Positions 1 through 8,749 of a stretch of DNA of 57,685 nt are shown here, in pieces. Location: the NCBI GenBank assembly GCA_015231865.1, contig JADGAU010000004.1, positions 1 through 57,685 of the forward strand, given 5' to 3'. The position numbers and the translations under genes were made by a program. The stretch's first letter is position 1; every line of letters starts with the position of its first letter. The notes under the pieces were generated by a model that saw only the letters and a program-made list of their open reading frames with translations, made no database searches and was not told the origin of the DNA. Source of the DNA: Gammaproteobacteria bacterium. Lineage in GTDB: Bacteria; Pseudomonadota; Gammaproteobacteria; GRL18.

Positions 1-47
1 TTTCCAAATATTTTATTCATTATTTACACTATATACTCGCAGCATTT

Positions 48-983
48 TCAAAGATTACCAGTATAAACAGATTGTAATATTTCTCTGGCTCCTTTTAATA
101 ATAAATCATCAGCCACATCAAGTCCTAGCTGTTCTGCATTTTCGATCTCTGTTGTTTTTTCACTACGAATTATTGTTTGTCCATCTAAGGACGCAACTAG
201 AGCTTGCAAATATAATTGGCCATTAATTATTTGTGCATGACCTGCAATTGGAACCTGACAGCCACCTTCAAGGCGTTTGTTCAGTGCACGCTCAGCGGTA
301 AGTCGAATCGTCGTTTCTTTATCTGATAATGTCTGTATCAGTGCAATAATATCTGTATCTCCCTTACGACACTCTATTCCCACAGCTCCTTGTCCCATTG
401 CAGGCAAAGAATCTTTAATATCAATAGTTTGTTTAATTCTATCGCTCATTTCCAGTCTAATTAGACCTGCAGCCGCTAAAATAATTGCATCATATTCACC
501 ATTGTCCAGTTTTTTGAGACGTGTATTAACATTGCCTCTTAGGTCTTTAATTTTAAGATCCGGACGCAGAGCTTTTATTTGTGTTTGTCTGCGTAGGCTT
601 GAAGTGCCAACGACAGCGCCATAAGGTAAATCAATTAATTTTTGATATTGATTGGATACGAAAGCATCGTGTGGATTTTCACGTTCGCAAATAACAGCTA
701 ATTGCAGCCCTTGTGGAAATTCTACCGGTACATCTTTCATTGAATGAACGGCGATATCTGTTTCACCTGCTAATAAACTTTGCTCTAATTCTTTTAGAAA
801 TAAACCTTTACCACCAATTTTAGCAAGCGGGGTATCTAAAATTTTATCTCCTCGTGTGGTCATGGTATGAAGTTCAACTTTCAATCCCGGATGTGCTTTT
901 ATTAAACTCTCTTTAACAAAATTTGCCTGCCATAATGCTAAAGGACTTTGACGTGTTGCTATTTTAAGACAAGAAACTGACAT
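48..983 (-). CDS. hemC: Hydroxymethylbilane synthase (porphobilinogen deaminase)
   Basis: Joins four porphobilinogens into hydroxymethylbilane in cytosolic tetrapyrrole synthesis. The 311-residue length is normal for the family. The N-terminus has the family opening [14 protein letters not shown], followed by [11 protein letters not shown] and the HSMKDVP segment. The C-terminal domain has EGGCQVPI, whose Cys carries the dipyrromethane cofactor. Divergent from the thioredoxin-like gene that follows, with about 120 bp between them. A heme supply gene fits the many c-type cytochromes in the window, but it is a universal gene. Family assignment is secure. Confidence 0.97.
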   Translation of the reverse strand: MSVSCLKIATRQSPLALWQANFVKESLIKAHPGLKVELHTMTTRGDKILDTPLAKIGGKGLFLKELEQSLLAGETDIAVHSMKDVPVEFPQGLQLAVICERENPHDAFVSNQYQKLIDLPYGAVVGTSSLRRQTQIKALRPDLKIKDLRGNVNTRLKKLDNGEYDAIILAAAGLIRLEMSDRIKQTIDIKDSLPAMGQGAVGIECRKGDTDIIALIQTLSDKETTIRLTAERALNKRLEGGCQVPIAGHAQIINGQLYLQALVASLDGQTIIRSEKTTEIENAEQLGLDVADDLLLKGAREILQSVYTGNL

Positions 984-1102
984 ATTATTTTCCGTAAATT
1001 ATCTTCTAAAAAAAAGTAGTAATTATGATATGATTAAATAGTTGCATAGAAACTAGTTCGTGCATCTTATGCATTATAACCTTTTATCAGATTTAAATCC
1101 CT

Positions 1103-1630
1103 ATGCGCCTTATTAATAAACTATTAACACTTTTATTAAGCTCGATATACCTTTATTCAATATCTACAAGTCAACTTCAAGCTAGTGACAAGTATTCTCA
1201 GTTAAAACCTGCCAATGATTTGGATCAATTAAGACATGAGACAAAACTAAAAAAGCTACCTTTATTATTGTTCTTTACCACTGAGGATTGTCCTTTTTGT
1301 GAACGAGTAAAATCTGACTATATACTTCCCATGCTTATTTCAGGTGAATATACAGATAGAGTGGTTATTCGTGAAATGCCTATGAATTCCTGGAATTATT
1401 TTCAAACAGCTAAATATAAAAAGATACCTGCTATACAATTGCGTTCACATTTTAAGGTACCTTTTTTCCCTGTGTTACTTTTTACTAATTATAACTATTG
1501 TGAATTGAGCGAACGCATTATAGGATTTAATACACCATCCTTATATGGTGGTCGTATTGACTCAGCAATTGATGAAAGTTTAAAAAAAGTACAAACTATG
1601 CAATCAAATAAATTCTGTGGAATAAAATAA
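1103..1630 (+). CDS. Periplasmic thioredoxin-fold protein
   Basis: A 175-residue protein with an N-terminal hydrophobic signal (about residues 5-27) and a thioredoxin-like active site DCPFC (Cys63 and Cys66). The downstream cis-Pro position may be the FFPVLLFTN stretch (VPFFPVLL). It probably acts as a periplasmic thiol reductase or oxidase and resembles the SoxW/thioredoxin-related group, but no sox genes are adjacent. It sits 17 bp ahead of the M48 protease gene, so the two are probably co-transcribed. Exact substrate unknown. Confidence 0.75.
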   Translation: MRLINKLLTLLLSSIYLYSISTSQLQASDKYSQLKPANDLDQLRHETKLKKLPLLLFFTTEDCPFCERVKSDYILPMLISGEYTDRVVIREMPMNSWNYFQTAKYKKIPAIQLRSHFKVPFFPVLLFTNYNYCELSERIIGFNTPSLYGGRIDSAIDESLKKVQTMQSNKFCGIK

Positions 1631-1647
1631 ACATTTAAGGAAGGAAA

Positions 1648-2457
1648 ATGAAAAGAAATTTCATCATTATTATTACTTTATTTTTCATTACATCATGTGC
1701 CTCAAGCCCAACAGGTCGTAATCAATTAATGCTGGTTTCACCAGAACAGGCAATATCATCCTCAAAAACAGCTTATGTAGAAACCTTAAAACCCCTTGAT
1801 GTCGAAGGTAAAGTAGATAACCACCCGGAACTAACTAAACGGATCAAATTAATTACAGGCCGACTAATCACACAAGCAATTAAGCAATACCCCTTTGCCA
1901 AAAACTGGGGTTGGCAAGTGAAAGTGATTGATGATCCAAAGACCATCAATGCCTGGTGTATGGCTGGAGGAAAAATGGCTATTTATACTGGATTGATTAA
2001 TGAGCTCAATGCAACTAATGATGAGATTGCACAGGTAATGGGCCATGAAATATCTCATGCACTTGCTCATCATACAGCAGAGCAAATGTCGATTGCTATG
2101 GCAACACAGGTTGGCATAATGGGTATTGGACTTGCTGTAAAAGATAGCAAATATTCCAGTATGGCCTTATCAGGTACTGCACTTGCTGCCAGTTTAGCCA
2201 TAAAACTTCCTAATAGTCGTACCGCTGAATCCGAGGCAGATAGAATGGGAATAGAGATTGCTGCCAAATCTGGGTATAACCCCAATGCTGCCGTTACTTT
2301 ATGGCAAAAAATGGATAAAGCCAATAAGGATAAACCACCTGAATTCTTAAGTACTCATCCCAACCCTGAAAATAGACAGGCAACGCTCAAATCATTAATC
2401 CCCAAAATGATGAAATATTATCAACAGAAAAAAGAATATCCGGTTTATCCGTTATAA
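1648..2457 (+). CDS. M48-family metalloprotease lipoprotein (LoiP/YggG-like)
   Basis: Zinc endopeptidase of the periplasm or outer membrane. The N-terminus is a lipoprotein signal ending in ITSC, so Cys17 would be lipidated. The zinc motif HEISH lies at residues 133-137 and the third ligand is probably the Glu of the ESEAD motif further on. The 269-residue length matches small single-domain M48 lipoproteins of the LoiP/YggG type that act in envelope quality control. A clear Shine-Dalgarno (AAGGAAGG) precedes the ATG. It follows the thioredoxin-fold gene closely, which suggests a shared role in envelope protein maintenance (inference). Confidence 0.88.
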   Translation: MKRNFIIIITLFFITSCASSPTGRNQLMLVSPEQAISSSKTAYVETLKPLDVEGKVDNHPELTKRIKLITGRLITQAIKQYPFAKNWGWQVKVIDDPKTINAWCMAGGKMAIYTGLINELNATNDEIAQVMGHEISHALAHHTAEQMSIAMATQVGIMGIGLAVKDSKYSSMALSGTALAASLAIKLPNSRTAESEADRMGIEIAAKSGYNPNAAVTLWQKMDKANKDKPPEFLSTHPNPENRQATLKSLIPKMMKYYQQKKEYPVYPL

Positions 2458-2460
2458 ATA

Positions 2461-2520
2461 AGTGGGTAGTGGGTAGTGGGTAGTGAATAGTGAATAGTGA
2501 ATAGTGAATAGTGAATAGTG
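2461..2520. repeat. Heptamer tandem repeat 1 (AGTGGGT x3, AGTGAAT x5)
   Basis: Three copies of AGTGGGT are followed by five copies of AGTGAAT and a partial unit, filling the gap between the convergent M48 protease and DUF3634 genes. The array begins 3 bp after the protease stop codon. It belongs to a set of 7-bp arrays found in several gaps of this window. Confidence 0.95.
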
Positions 2521-2526
2521 AAATGA

Positions 2527-2838
2527 TTAGGATTGATTGAATATTATTTCAATTTTTTGTTTTAATTCTTCATTGATGGGTAATGAGAACTCTATTTGAT
2601 CATTAGCAGTGGATTTTTTTACGGTTATTTTTAGACTGGCTGGTTGATATTCATGACTAATTGACTTAACTGACTGATAGAAATTTTCCGGTACTTTTCC
2701 TTCTGTTTTTATAATCTCACCATTTTCTATTATCAGTATAAAACGAACACGCCCCTTTCTTTTAAGCAATAACCTTAAAAACATGGCATCATAGAGTAAT
2801 AAGATAACAACTAATAAGATAGCAAATGAAAGTGTCAT
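2527..2838 (-). CDS. DUF3634-like membrane-anchored protein
   Basis: A 103-residue protein with one N-terminal transmembrane helix (about residues 3-22) and a small cytoplasmic domain. The pattern of the soluble part (IENGEIIKTEGKVPENF, a basic middle and a short C-terminal helix) resembles the DUF3634 family of gammaproteobacteria, from memory. Function unknown. Its ATG overlaps the queE stop codon by one base (TAATG), so it is translationally coupled to queE. The link with queuosine synthesis may be only positional. Confidence 0.6.
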   Translation of the reverse strand: MTLSFAILLVVILLLYDAMFLRLLLKRKGRVRFILIIENGEIIKTEGKVPENFYQSVKSISHEYQPASLKITVKKSTANDQIEFSLPINEELKQKIEIIFNQS

Positions 2839-3473
2839 TAATCTATTTTTAGTAATTTATGTAATTGAAAAGAGTATGACCACTGGGGATGATTAAGACA
2901 ATAATCGACTGTTTTATTCACATTATCTGTATAATTCTCATCATCAATTGCCTGTAAAAAAAAATGATCAAATGCTTGCCCAATAAATAATTCTGGTAAC
3001 AATTCAGTTTGCGGATATAATAATTTTAACTCCTGACCACTGACAACCATCTGCTGTAAGCTTTTTTTTGGACTTACACAAATCCAGTCAATGCCTTCAG
3101 GAACTTCCAGGCTACCATTAGTCTCAACTGCTACCTCAAAATTATTGGCTTTCATTAACTGAACTAATTGATCATCCAGCTGCAATAGTGGTTCACCGCC
3201 AGTAAAAACAATATAAGGCTTTGCTTTAGCGTTGTTATCTTCAGGCCATAGGCTAAGAATTTTCTCCACTAATGCCTTTGTTTCATATTTTCCGCCATTT
3301 TGACCATTGATGCCGACAAAATCTGTATCACAAAATGGACAGGCAGAATCAGCTTTATCCTGCTCACGTCCACTCCAGGCATTACAACCACTAAAACGGC
3401 AAAAAACAGCAGGACGTCCTGAACGAGCACCCTCCCCCTGTAAACTATAAAAAATTTCTTTGACTGTATACAT
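2838..3473 (-). CDS. queE: 7-carboxy-7-deazaguanine synthase
   Basis: Radical SAM enzyme that makes the 7-deazaguanine core on the way to queuosine. The N-terminus has IFYSLQGEGARSG. The 4Fe-4S cysteines follow the QueE-specific spacing C30-x14-C45-x2-C48, with the extra cysteine C25 before them and a SGREQDKAD insert inside, as in other proteobacterial QueE proteins. FTGGEPLLQ is the SAM-binding glycine motif. Length 211 is typical. It is coupled to the DUF3634-like gene downstream; no queC or queD is nearby. Confidence 0.93.
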   Translation of the reverse strand: MYTVKEIFYSLQGEGARSGRPAVFCRFSGCNAWSGREQDKADSACPFCDTDFVGINGQNGGKYETKALVEKILSLWPEDNNAKAKPYIVFTGGEPLLQLDDQLVQLMKANNFEVAVETNGSLEVPEGIDWICVSPKKSLQQMVVSGQELKLLYPQTELLPELFIGQAFDHFFLQAIDDENYTDNVNKTVDYCLNHPQWSYSFQLHKLLKID

Positions 3474-3703
3474 TGAAAATAACTTGGCGTATCAAAACAA
3501 CAACTGTGACAGATAAAAGGAGTAGCTGTGTTTATTTTGTGAGTAATAACTGTTCGCACCCATAGGGCATAGCAAGCCGATTAAATGCATGTACAAATTA
3601 TTCCTTTTGTGCTTGGCATAATTGATGTTCCAAATATTAATTAAAAGAAGAAAGCGAGTTATATTTCTCAGAAAATAAATGTCGGTACTCATAAACATAG
3701 CAC

Positions 3704-4258
3704 TTAGAATATAACCCCTGTTCCTCTTAAATTACAATAACCATTGGGATTCTTAATTAAATATTGTTGATGATACTCTTCAGCATAATAAAATTTTGAT
3801 TGTAACTTAATTTCAGTTGTAATTTCCGGATAACCTTGTTGTGTTAATTGTGATTGATAGTGCTGTAAACTTTCTTGTGACTGTAATACGTATTCCTGAT
3901 TATTAACATAAATAGCAGAACGATATTGCGTACCACGATCATTCCCCTGACGCATGCCTTGTGTTGGATCATGATTTTGCCAGAACAATTCCAACAACTG
4001 CTTAAAAGAAATGACTTCAGGATCATAAACTATTAAAACAACTTCTGTATGCCCGGTTTGACCAGTACATACTTGTTGATATGTTGGATTCTCAGTGTCA
4101 CCACCCGCATAGCCAACAGCCGTCGTATAAATGCCCTTTTGCTGCCAGAATAATTTTTCTACTCCCCAAAAACATCCCATTCCAAATATTATTGTAGAAA
4201 GATTTTCAGGAAAGGGAGGATGGATAGGTGTATTTAAAAATAAGTGTTTATTAGACAT
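3704..4258 (-). CDS. msrA: Peptide-methionine (S)-S-oxide reductase
   Basis: Reduces the S epimer of methionine sulfoxide in proteins. The catalytic motif GCFWG is present near residue 28, followed by [14 protein letters not shown] and the segment [23 protein letters not shown], all diagnostic of MsrA. Length 184 is normal. No signal peptide, so cytosolic. The gap to queE (about 230 bp) has no ORF or structure I can support. Upstream lies a heptamer repeat block. Confidence 0.95.
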   Translation of the reverse strand: MSNKHLFLNTPIHPPFPENLSTIIFGMGCFWGVEKLFWQQKGIYTTAVGYAGGDTENPTYQQVCTGQTGHTEVVLIVYDPEVISFKQLLELFWQNHDPTQGMRQGNDRGTQYRSAIYVNNQEYVLQSQESLQHYQSQLTQQGYPEITTEIKLQSKFYYAEEYHQQYLIKNPNGYCNLRGTGVIF

Positions 4259-4260
4259 AA

Positions 4261-4395
4261 GTGGTCAGTTGTTAGTTGTTAGTTGTTAGTTGTTAGTTGT
4301 TAGTGGTCAGTTTAATATATTATTAGCTTTTTTGCTGTCAACTGACAACTGTAAACTGCCAACTGTAAACTGTAAACTGTAAACTGCCAACTATC
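4261..4395. repeat. Heptamer repeat 2: convergent blocks (GTTGTTA and AACTGNN)
   Basis: The left block (4261-4310) is GTGGTCA, five copies of GTTGTTA, then GTGGTCA again. After 29 bp the right block (4340-4395) has eight 7-bp units starting AACT (TGAC, TGTA, TGCC and variants). The blocks are roughly inverse to one another (GTCAGTT against AACTGAC), so the transcript could fold. The array fills the gap between trhP and msrA. Confidence 0.93.
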
Positions 4396-4402
4396 TTTTC
4401 CA

Positions 4403-5806
4403 TTAAAAATTTCTTGCTAATAAGCTCATTGATAATTTATCTAGCTCAGAAGTTTCGATGGGTACTGGTATCCATACCTGGTGGCCACTTCCCGGTGCAA
4501 AATCCATTTTAGTATCGATTTTAACATCATTCACTTTTCTATTGCTAACCATGTCTGTTAATGTAAAGTTGAGATTTTCATCCGGTAAAATAAGTTCCAT
4601 TTCATCACCAACGGAAAACTTATTCTTAACTTCTACCAAGGCAAAAACTTTATTGTTCTCTTGCTTTGCTTCCACAACTTCAGCCACAAATTGCTGATTT
4701 TTACTTTTGGAATGGTTATCTAAATAGTTCTGATAGTCATGCGTATGATGGCGCTGATAAAAACCATCGGTATAACCTCGATTAGCCAAATTGTTTAAAT
4801 CACCGAATAAACTTTCATCAAGACCATCACCTTTATAGATACTTTCAATTGCTCGGTGGTAAACCTGCGCTGTTCTGGCAACATAGTAATGTGATTTAGT
4901 TCGGCCTTCAATTTTTAACGAATCCACACCAATTTGCATTAAGCGCTCTACATGCTCTAATGCACGAAGATCCTTAGAATTCATAATATAGGTGCCATTT
5001 TCATCTTCATAAATTGGCATTAGTTCATTGGCTCTTTCTTTTTCTTCAATTAAAAAGGCTTGATTAGCCATCGGGTGACGCTTTTCTATGCCCACACCTT
5101 CAAACAGAGGTGGATTATTAATTTCATCAAAGGGATCAAATTGCTTGCCATCAATAACTGGTTTAATATCACCTGAAATTGTTTCTCCTGCCGGCATCAC
5201 TTTATATTCCCAACGACAAGCATTGGTACAAGTGCCCTGATTTGGGTCTCGATGATTAAAATAACCTGATAATAAGCAACGCCCCGAATAAGCAATACAC
5301 AATGCACCGTGAACAAAGACTTCTAACTCCATATCCGGACATTTTTGTCGAATTTCTTCGATTTCATCCAGACCCAACTCTCTGGAAAGTATTACCCGAG
5401 TTAGTCCCATAGATTGCCAAAACTTAACTGCCGCATAATTGACAGTATTCGCTTGTACAGAGAGATGAATATCAACTTCCGGCCATTTTTCACGCACCAT
5501 CATAATAAGACCAGGATCAGCCATAATTAAAGCATCTGGCTTAAGCTCAATAAGAGGCTCTAAATCAGTCATAAAAGTATTTACTTTACTATTATGTGGA
5601 ATAACATTGGTGGCCAGAAAGAACTGTTTTCCTAAGTCATGTGCTTCTGTAATACCTTGTTTTATATTGTCATATAAAAAATCATTGTTGCGAGCTCTCA
5701 GACTATATCTGGGCATGCCGGCATACACTGCATCAGCACCATAGGCATAAGCATAACGCATGTTTTTGATGGTACCGGCTGGTAATAAAAGTTCAGGTTT
5801 TTTCAT
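4403..5806 (-). CDS. trhP: U32-family tRNA hydroxylation protein (YegQ type)
   Basis: Peptidase U32 family, YegQ/TrhP branch, which is needed for 5-hydroxyuridine formation at the wobble base of some tRNAs (known for E. coli). The protein opens with KPELLLPAGTIKNMRYAYAY and has the family core VFVHGALCIAYSGRC followed by further cysteines in GTCTNAC that probably bind an Fe-S cluster. The C-terminal part is a small beta-barrel-like domain. Length 467 is normal. The family name is old; protease activity is not expected. Confidence 0.9.
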   Translation of the reverse strand: MKKPELLLPAGTIKNMRYAYAYGADAVYAGMPRYSLRARNNDFLYDNIKQGITEAHDLGKQFFLATNVIPHNSKVNTFMTDLEPLIELKPDALIMADPGLIMMVREKWPEVDIHLSVQANTVNYAAVKFWQSMGLTRVILSRELGLDEIEEIRQKCPDMELEVFVHGALCIAYSGRCLLSGYFNHRDPNQGTCTNACRWEYKVMPAGETISGDIKPVIDGKQFDPFDEINNPPLFEGVGIEKRHPMANQAFLIEEKERANELMPIYEDENGTYIMNSKDLRALEHVERLMQIGVDSLKIEGRTKSHYYVARTAQVYHRAIESIYKGDGLDESLFGDLNNLANRGYTDGFYQRHHTHDYQNYLDNHSKSKNQQFVAEVVEAKQENNKVFALVEVKNKFSVGDEMELILPDENLNFTLTDMVSNRKVNDVKIDTKMDFAPGSGHQVWIPVPIETSELDKLSMSLLARNF

Positions 5807-5905
5807 GTTGTTATTTATTCATCTTATATTCATTTTGACAGTATATACTGCTACCAGGATAAATTAAATTTTTATAAAAATAATTAGGCGTTGATCTTTT
5901 AGATA

Positions 5906-6046
5906 CTTGATTGATTTATGTCAAATTCTAGTGAAATTAAGGCATTTTTTACGTACCCCAAGAGTTCTTCCTTCGGGGCGTAGCAATGCCACCCATTGGT
6001 AGTAAAAAATAACGAAGATAGCGCTGTTGTTTCATAAATCAATAAG
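5906..6046. repeat. Imperfect inverted repeat element A (MITE-like)
   Basis: The ends CTTGATTGATTTATG and CATAAATCAATAAG are inverse, and the inner parts AAGGCATTTTTTAC and GTAAAAAATAACG face each other. A C4/G4 pairing can form in the centre. The inner half-sites are shared with the element near 36062-36188, so this is a small repeat family. It occupies most of the 340-bp gap between trhP and the MlaC-like gene. The 63-codon minus-strand frame inside shows no coding character. Confidence 0.65.
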
Positions 6047-6146
6047 TTAGATGAAAGACAACAGGCCCTAACAATAATAACTATTGTCAAAATACTTTAG
6101 CTAACGTTAAAATGGATACTTAACTTGTGATTAACGGCCTATTATT

Positions 6147-6836
6147 ATGAAAAAATCTTTAAATATAGTAAATATTATTTTTTTATTAGCATCATTATTT
6201 TTGACTTCCAATCTGTATGCAAAAGCAGATAATCCGCTAGAAGCGATACAAACAATAATGACTGCTTTGGAAAAGGATTTATTAGCCGATCAGCAAAAAT
6301 TAAAAGCAAACCCGGAATATACTTCTGGCATATTAGAGAAACACATTCTTCCGATCATCAATTTTAAGATTATGTCTCAGTACGTGCTGGGAAAACATTG
6401 GCGTAAAGCAACAAAACTAGAACAACAGGAATTTAATCGTTTATTTAGTCAATTACTTATCCGTTTTTATACCAAAGCTTTCATAGAATATGTAAAAACC
6501 AATAATATCCATTCGGGAATGATCGAATTTCTTCCCTATCATGCCAAAGAGAACAGCAAACAGGCTCGAATTAAAACAAAGCTAAAACTGACGCCATCAT
6601 CTCCTCCGATTGCTGTCAATTACTCTTTATATAATTCCAAAAAATCCGGATGGAAAGCCTATGATATCAGCGTTGAAGGAATTAGTTTAGTAACAACTTA
6701 TCGCTCTTCATTTGATCAAATCATTAAGCAAAGTAAAATGCCAGGATTGCTTAAGCATATCCAGGAAAAAATTGATAACATCCAGGTAAAAAATCAAAAA
6801 ACTGAACAATCCGCTAAAAACACATCGAATAAATAA
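6147..6836 (+). CDS. MlaC/Ttg2D-like periplasmic phospholipid-binding protein
   Basis: A 229-residue exported protein with a signal peptide ending near LYAKA. It has the family pattern: ILPIINFKIMSQYVLGKHWRKAT near residue 68, a Tyr/Phe-rich helix LLIRFYTKAF, and a C-terminal WKAYDISVEGISLVTTYRSSF segment. MlaC ferries phospholipids between the outer membrane and the MlaFEDB importer. Here no mlaFEDB genes are adjacent, so it may be a stand-alone paralogue. The last 25 residues are polar and lysine-rich. Confidence 0.88.
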   Translation: MKKSLNIVNIIFLLASLFLTSNLYAKADNPLEAIQTIMTALEKDLLADQQKLKANPEYTSGILEKHILPIINFKIMSQYVLGKHWRKATKLEQQEFNRLFSQLLIRFYTKAFIEYVKTNNIHSGMIEFLPYHAKENSKQARIKTKLKLTPSSPPIAVNYSLYNSKKSGWKAYDISVEGISLVTTYRSSFDQIIKQSKMPGLLKHIQEKIDNIQVKNQKTEQSAKNTSNK

Positions 6837-6841
6837 TGTCA

Positions 6842-7618
6842 CTACTCAAACTGTTCCCTAATAATTCTTTCTTCAAGAGAATGATGGGTATCAAACAATA
6901 AATTGACACAACAATCTTTTCTCTCGGTGATGGTTACTGAAGCAATATTTAAAACTTCAAGTGAGTCTGCAGTTGCACTTAATGGACGCTTTTTGGGATC
7001 TTTATTGATTAACTCAATTGAAACATCATGCGGCAATAAAGCACCCCGCCAGCGCCTTGGTCTAAAAGGACTGATTGGCGTTAAAGCAAGAATACTGGAG
7101 CCTAATGGAATAATTGGACCATGAACCGATAAGTTATAGGCGGTACTGCCTGCAGGTGTAGCAACGAGAATACCATCACTGACTAATTTTTCCAGACGAA
7201 CCTTACCATCAATTTTTATTTCTAGATTTGCAGCCTGTTGAGATTTCCTAATTAAGGCTACTTCATTAAAAGCCAAACCAATGTGTTCTTTACCATCAGT
7301 CGTAACGGCTTTCATTTCTAATGGAAATAATTTTTGTGTTCTTGCTGCTGCTATTCTTTGCGGCAAATTTTCTTCGCCAAAAGAGTTCATCAAGAAACCT
7401 ACCGTGCCACGATTAATTCCATAAATTGGCTTTTTAAGATTAAGATATTTGTGCAAACAATGTAACACAAAGCCGTCACCACCCAGTGCAATAATAACGT
7501 CTGCTTCATTAACATCTACAAAATCATAATGAGCTGCCAGCAAACGTTTAGCACCTTGAGCCGAACCAGAGTTTGAACAAACACAGGCCATTTTATTAAA
7601 ATTCATAACATTTTCCAT
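6842..7618 (-). CDS. nadK: NAD kinase (short form)
   Basis: Phosphorylates NAD to NADP in the cytosol. It shows GGDGFVLHCLH (the GGDG ATP/NAD site), FNEVALIR, and VSDGILVATPAGSTAYNLSVHGPI. The 258-residue length and the opening without an N-terminal extension look more like the alphaproteobacterial NadK form than the roughly 290-residue enterobacterial one (from memory). Convergent with the MlaC-like gene, 5 bp apart. Start could also be Met5 or Met10. Confidence 0.9.
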   Translation of the reverse strand: MENVMNFNKMACVCSNSGSAQGAKRLLAAHYDFVDVNEADVIIALGGDGFVLHCLHKYLNLKKPIYGINRGTVGFLMNSFGEENLPQRIAAARTQKLFPLEMKAVTTDGKEHIGLAFNEVALIRKSQQAANLEIKIDGKVRLEKLVSDGILVATPAGSTAYNLSVHGPIIPLGSSILALTPISPFRPRRWRGALLPHDVSIELINKDPKKRPLSATADSLEVLNIASVTITERKDCCVNLLFDTHHSLEERIIREQFE

Positions 7619-7805
7619 TGAATCACTTTATCACAACGATCAACCGCGGAATCAAAACTATAACCGCTGACACCGGTATAAATATCAACTCTTAAATTTT
7701 AGCTTACAACTCATGAGATAATTTGAGTAACAAGAAAAAATAAAATGCTGGCAACTTAAAGTGAATTATTAATTACTTATATAAGCTCTAATTTCAGCAA
7801 TAATA

Positions 7806-7840
7806 TTGACATCAATCTGACTTAAATGTAATTATACATT
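7806..7840 (+). promoter_or_regulatory. Putative sigma-70 promoter with overlapping palindrome
   Basis: TTGACA (7806-7811), a 17-bp spacer and TAATTA (7829-7834) make a good sigma-70 match about 110 bp upstream of the tetraheme cytochrome gene. An inverted repeat AATGTA-ATTA-TACATT (7825-7840) overlaps the -10 box and could bind a repressor. The rest of this 312-bp gap (7619-7930) shows nothing else I can support. Confidence 0.4.
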
Positions 7841-7930
7841 GCTTTGGGGATATATGGCATATGTAATATGGGAAAATAACATTATTGCTGATCACTATCT
7901 CTATAATTAACCATTAAAATAATTTATATT

Positions 7931-8494
7931 TTGAATGAATCTAACATGAAAAAAAGCATTATCTTTACAATTTTTATTTTCCTGCTGGGAATGCTTGCAA
8001 TGGGAGGAGTGAATACATTTTTCGCTTTTACTAATACCAACGAGTTTTGTACCTCATGTCATTCGATGCAAATCAATAAAGCTGAATGGGAAAAAACTAT
8101 TCATTTTAAAAATCCATCAGGTGTTCAGGCAGGTTGTGCAGACTGTCATGTACCGAAACAATTTTTTCCAAAACTGTATGCAAAAATATACGCTGCAAAA
8201 GATGTTTATCATGAATTCATAGGTACTTTTGCTGTTGATGATGAGATAAAAAACAATCCTGAAGCTTACCTTGCGCATTACAATAAACATCGCTGGACTA
8301 TGGCTAATCAGGTTTGGGCAAAGATGAAAGCTAACAATTCTCGCGAATGTAGAAATTGTCATGACTATAATAGTATGGATTTAGATGAACAAGGCCGAAG
8401 TGCTAAAAAGAAACACTCTCGTGCACCAATGGAAGGTAAAACCTGTATCGACTGCCATAAAGGTATTGCTCATGAAGAGCCCGACGAACCTTAG
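7931..8494 (+). CDS. NapC/NirT-type tetraheme cytochrome c
   Basis: A 187-residue membrane-anchored cytochrome. One N-terminal helix (about residues 8-33) anchors it, with the heme domain in the periplasm. Four CXXCH motifs are at residues 40-44, 69-73, 130-134 and 162-166, as expected for NapC/NirT/CymA proteins that oxidise quinol and pass electrons to periplasmic partners. The next genes are fccA and fccB, so it may link sulfide oxidation to the quinone pool, although no periplasmic reductase is nearby. Met6 (7946) is an alternative start. Confidence 0.88.
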   Translation: MNESNMKKSIIFTIFIFLLGMLAMGGVNTFFAFTNTNEFCTSCHSMQINKAEWEKTIHFKNPSGVQAGCADCHVPKQFFPKLYAKIYAAKDVYHEFIGTFAVDDEIKNNPEAYLAHYNKHRWTMANQVWAKMKANNSRECRNCHDYNSMDLDEQGRSAKKKHSRAPMEGKTCIDCHKGIAHEEPDEP

Positions 8495-8561
8495 CCAGAG
8501 AATAAAGTTGTAAATTTTATAGCGTGAATTGATAAAAACAACTATACTCGCTGCTAAAATA

Positions 8562-8581
8562 TACCTACCCCAAAGTAGGTA
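8562..8581 (+). terminator. Weak hairpin after the tetraheme cytochrome gene
   Basis: TACCTAC and GTAGGTA form a perfect 7-bp stem with a 6-base loop, followed by an A then T run (AAAATTTTT). It could be a weak terminator separating the tetraheme gene from fccA. Confidence 0.4.
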
Positions 8582-8749
8582 AAAATTTTTAACAAGTACT
8601 ATTGCTAATGACTTGATCAAATAAAAATAGTCTTTTAAAAATATAGTGAGAAAATCTGTTCTCTAAACAGATAGGCACTAAATACAAACCCAGATTAGAA
8701 ATTAATTTGCTTTCAATCTGATCATTCAATGTAAGGTCAAGGGGGACCT

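Noticed and set aside
2461-2520. Heptamer array as a rho-independent terminator
   Set aside because: The AGTGAAT units alone have no inverse partner and no T run.
3474-3703. Possible small gene or RNA between queE and msrA
   Set aside because: The open frame there has no ribosome site and no recognisable product; I see no stable structure either.
5899-6090. 63-codon minus-strand frame in the trhP-mlaC gap
   Set aside because: It runs through inverted repeat element A, has no ribosome site and no protein-like pattern.
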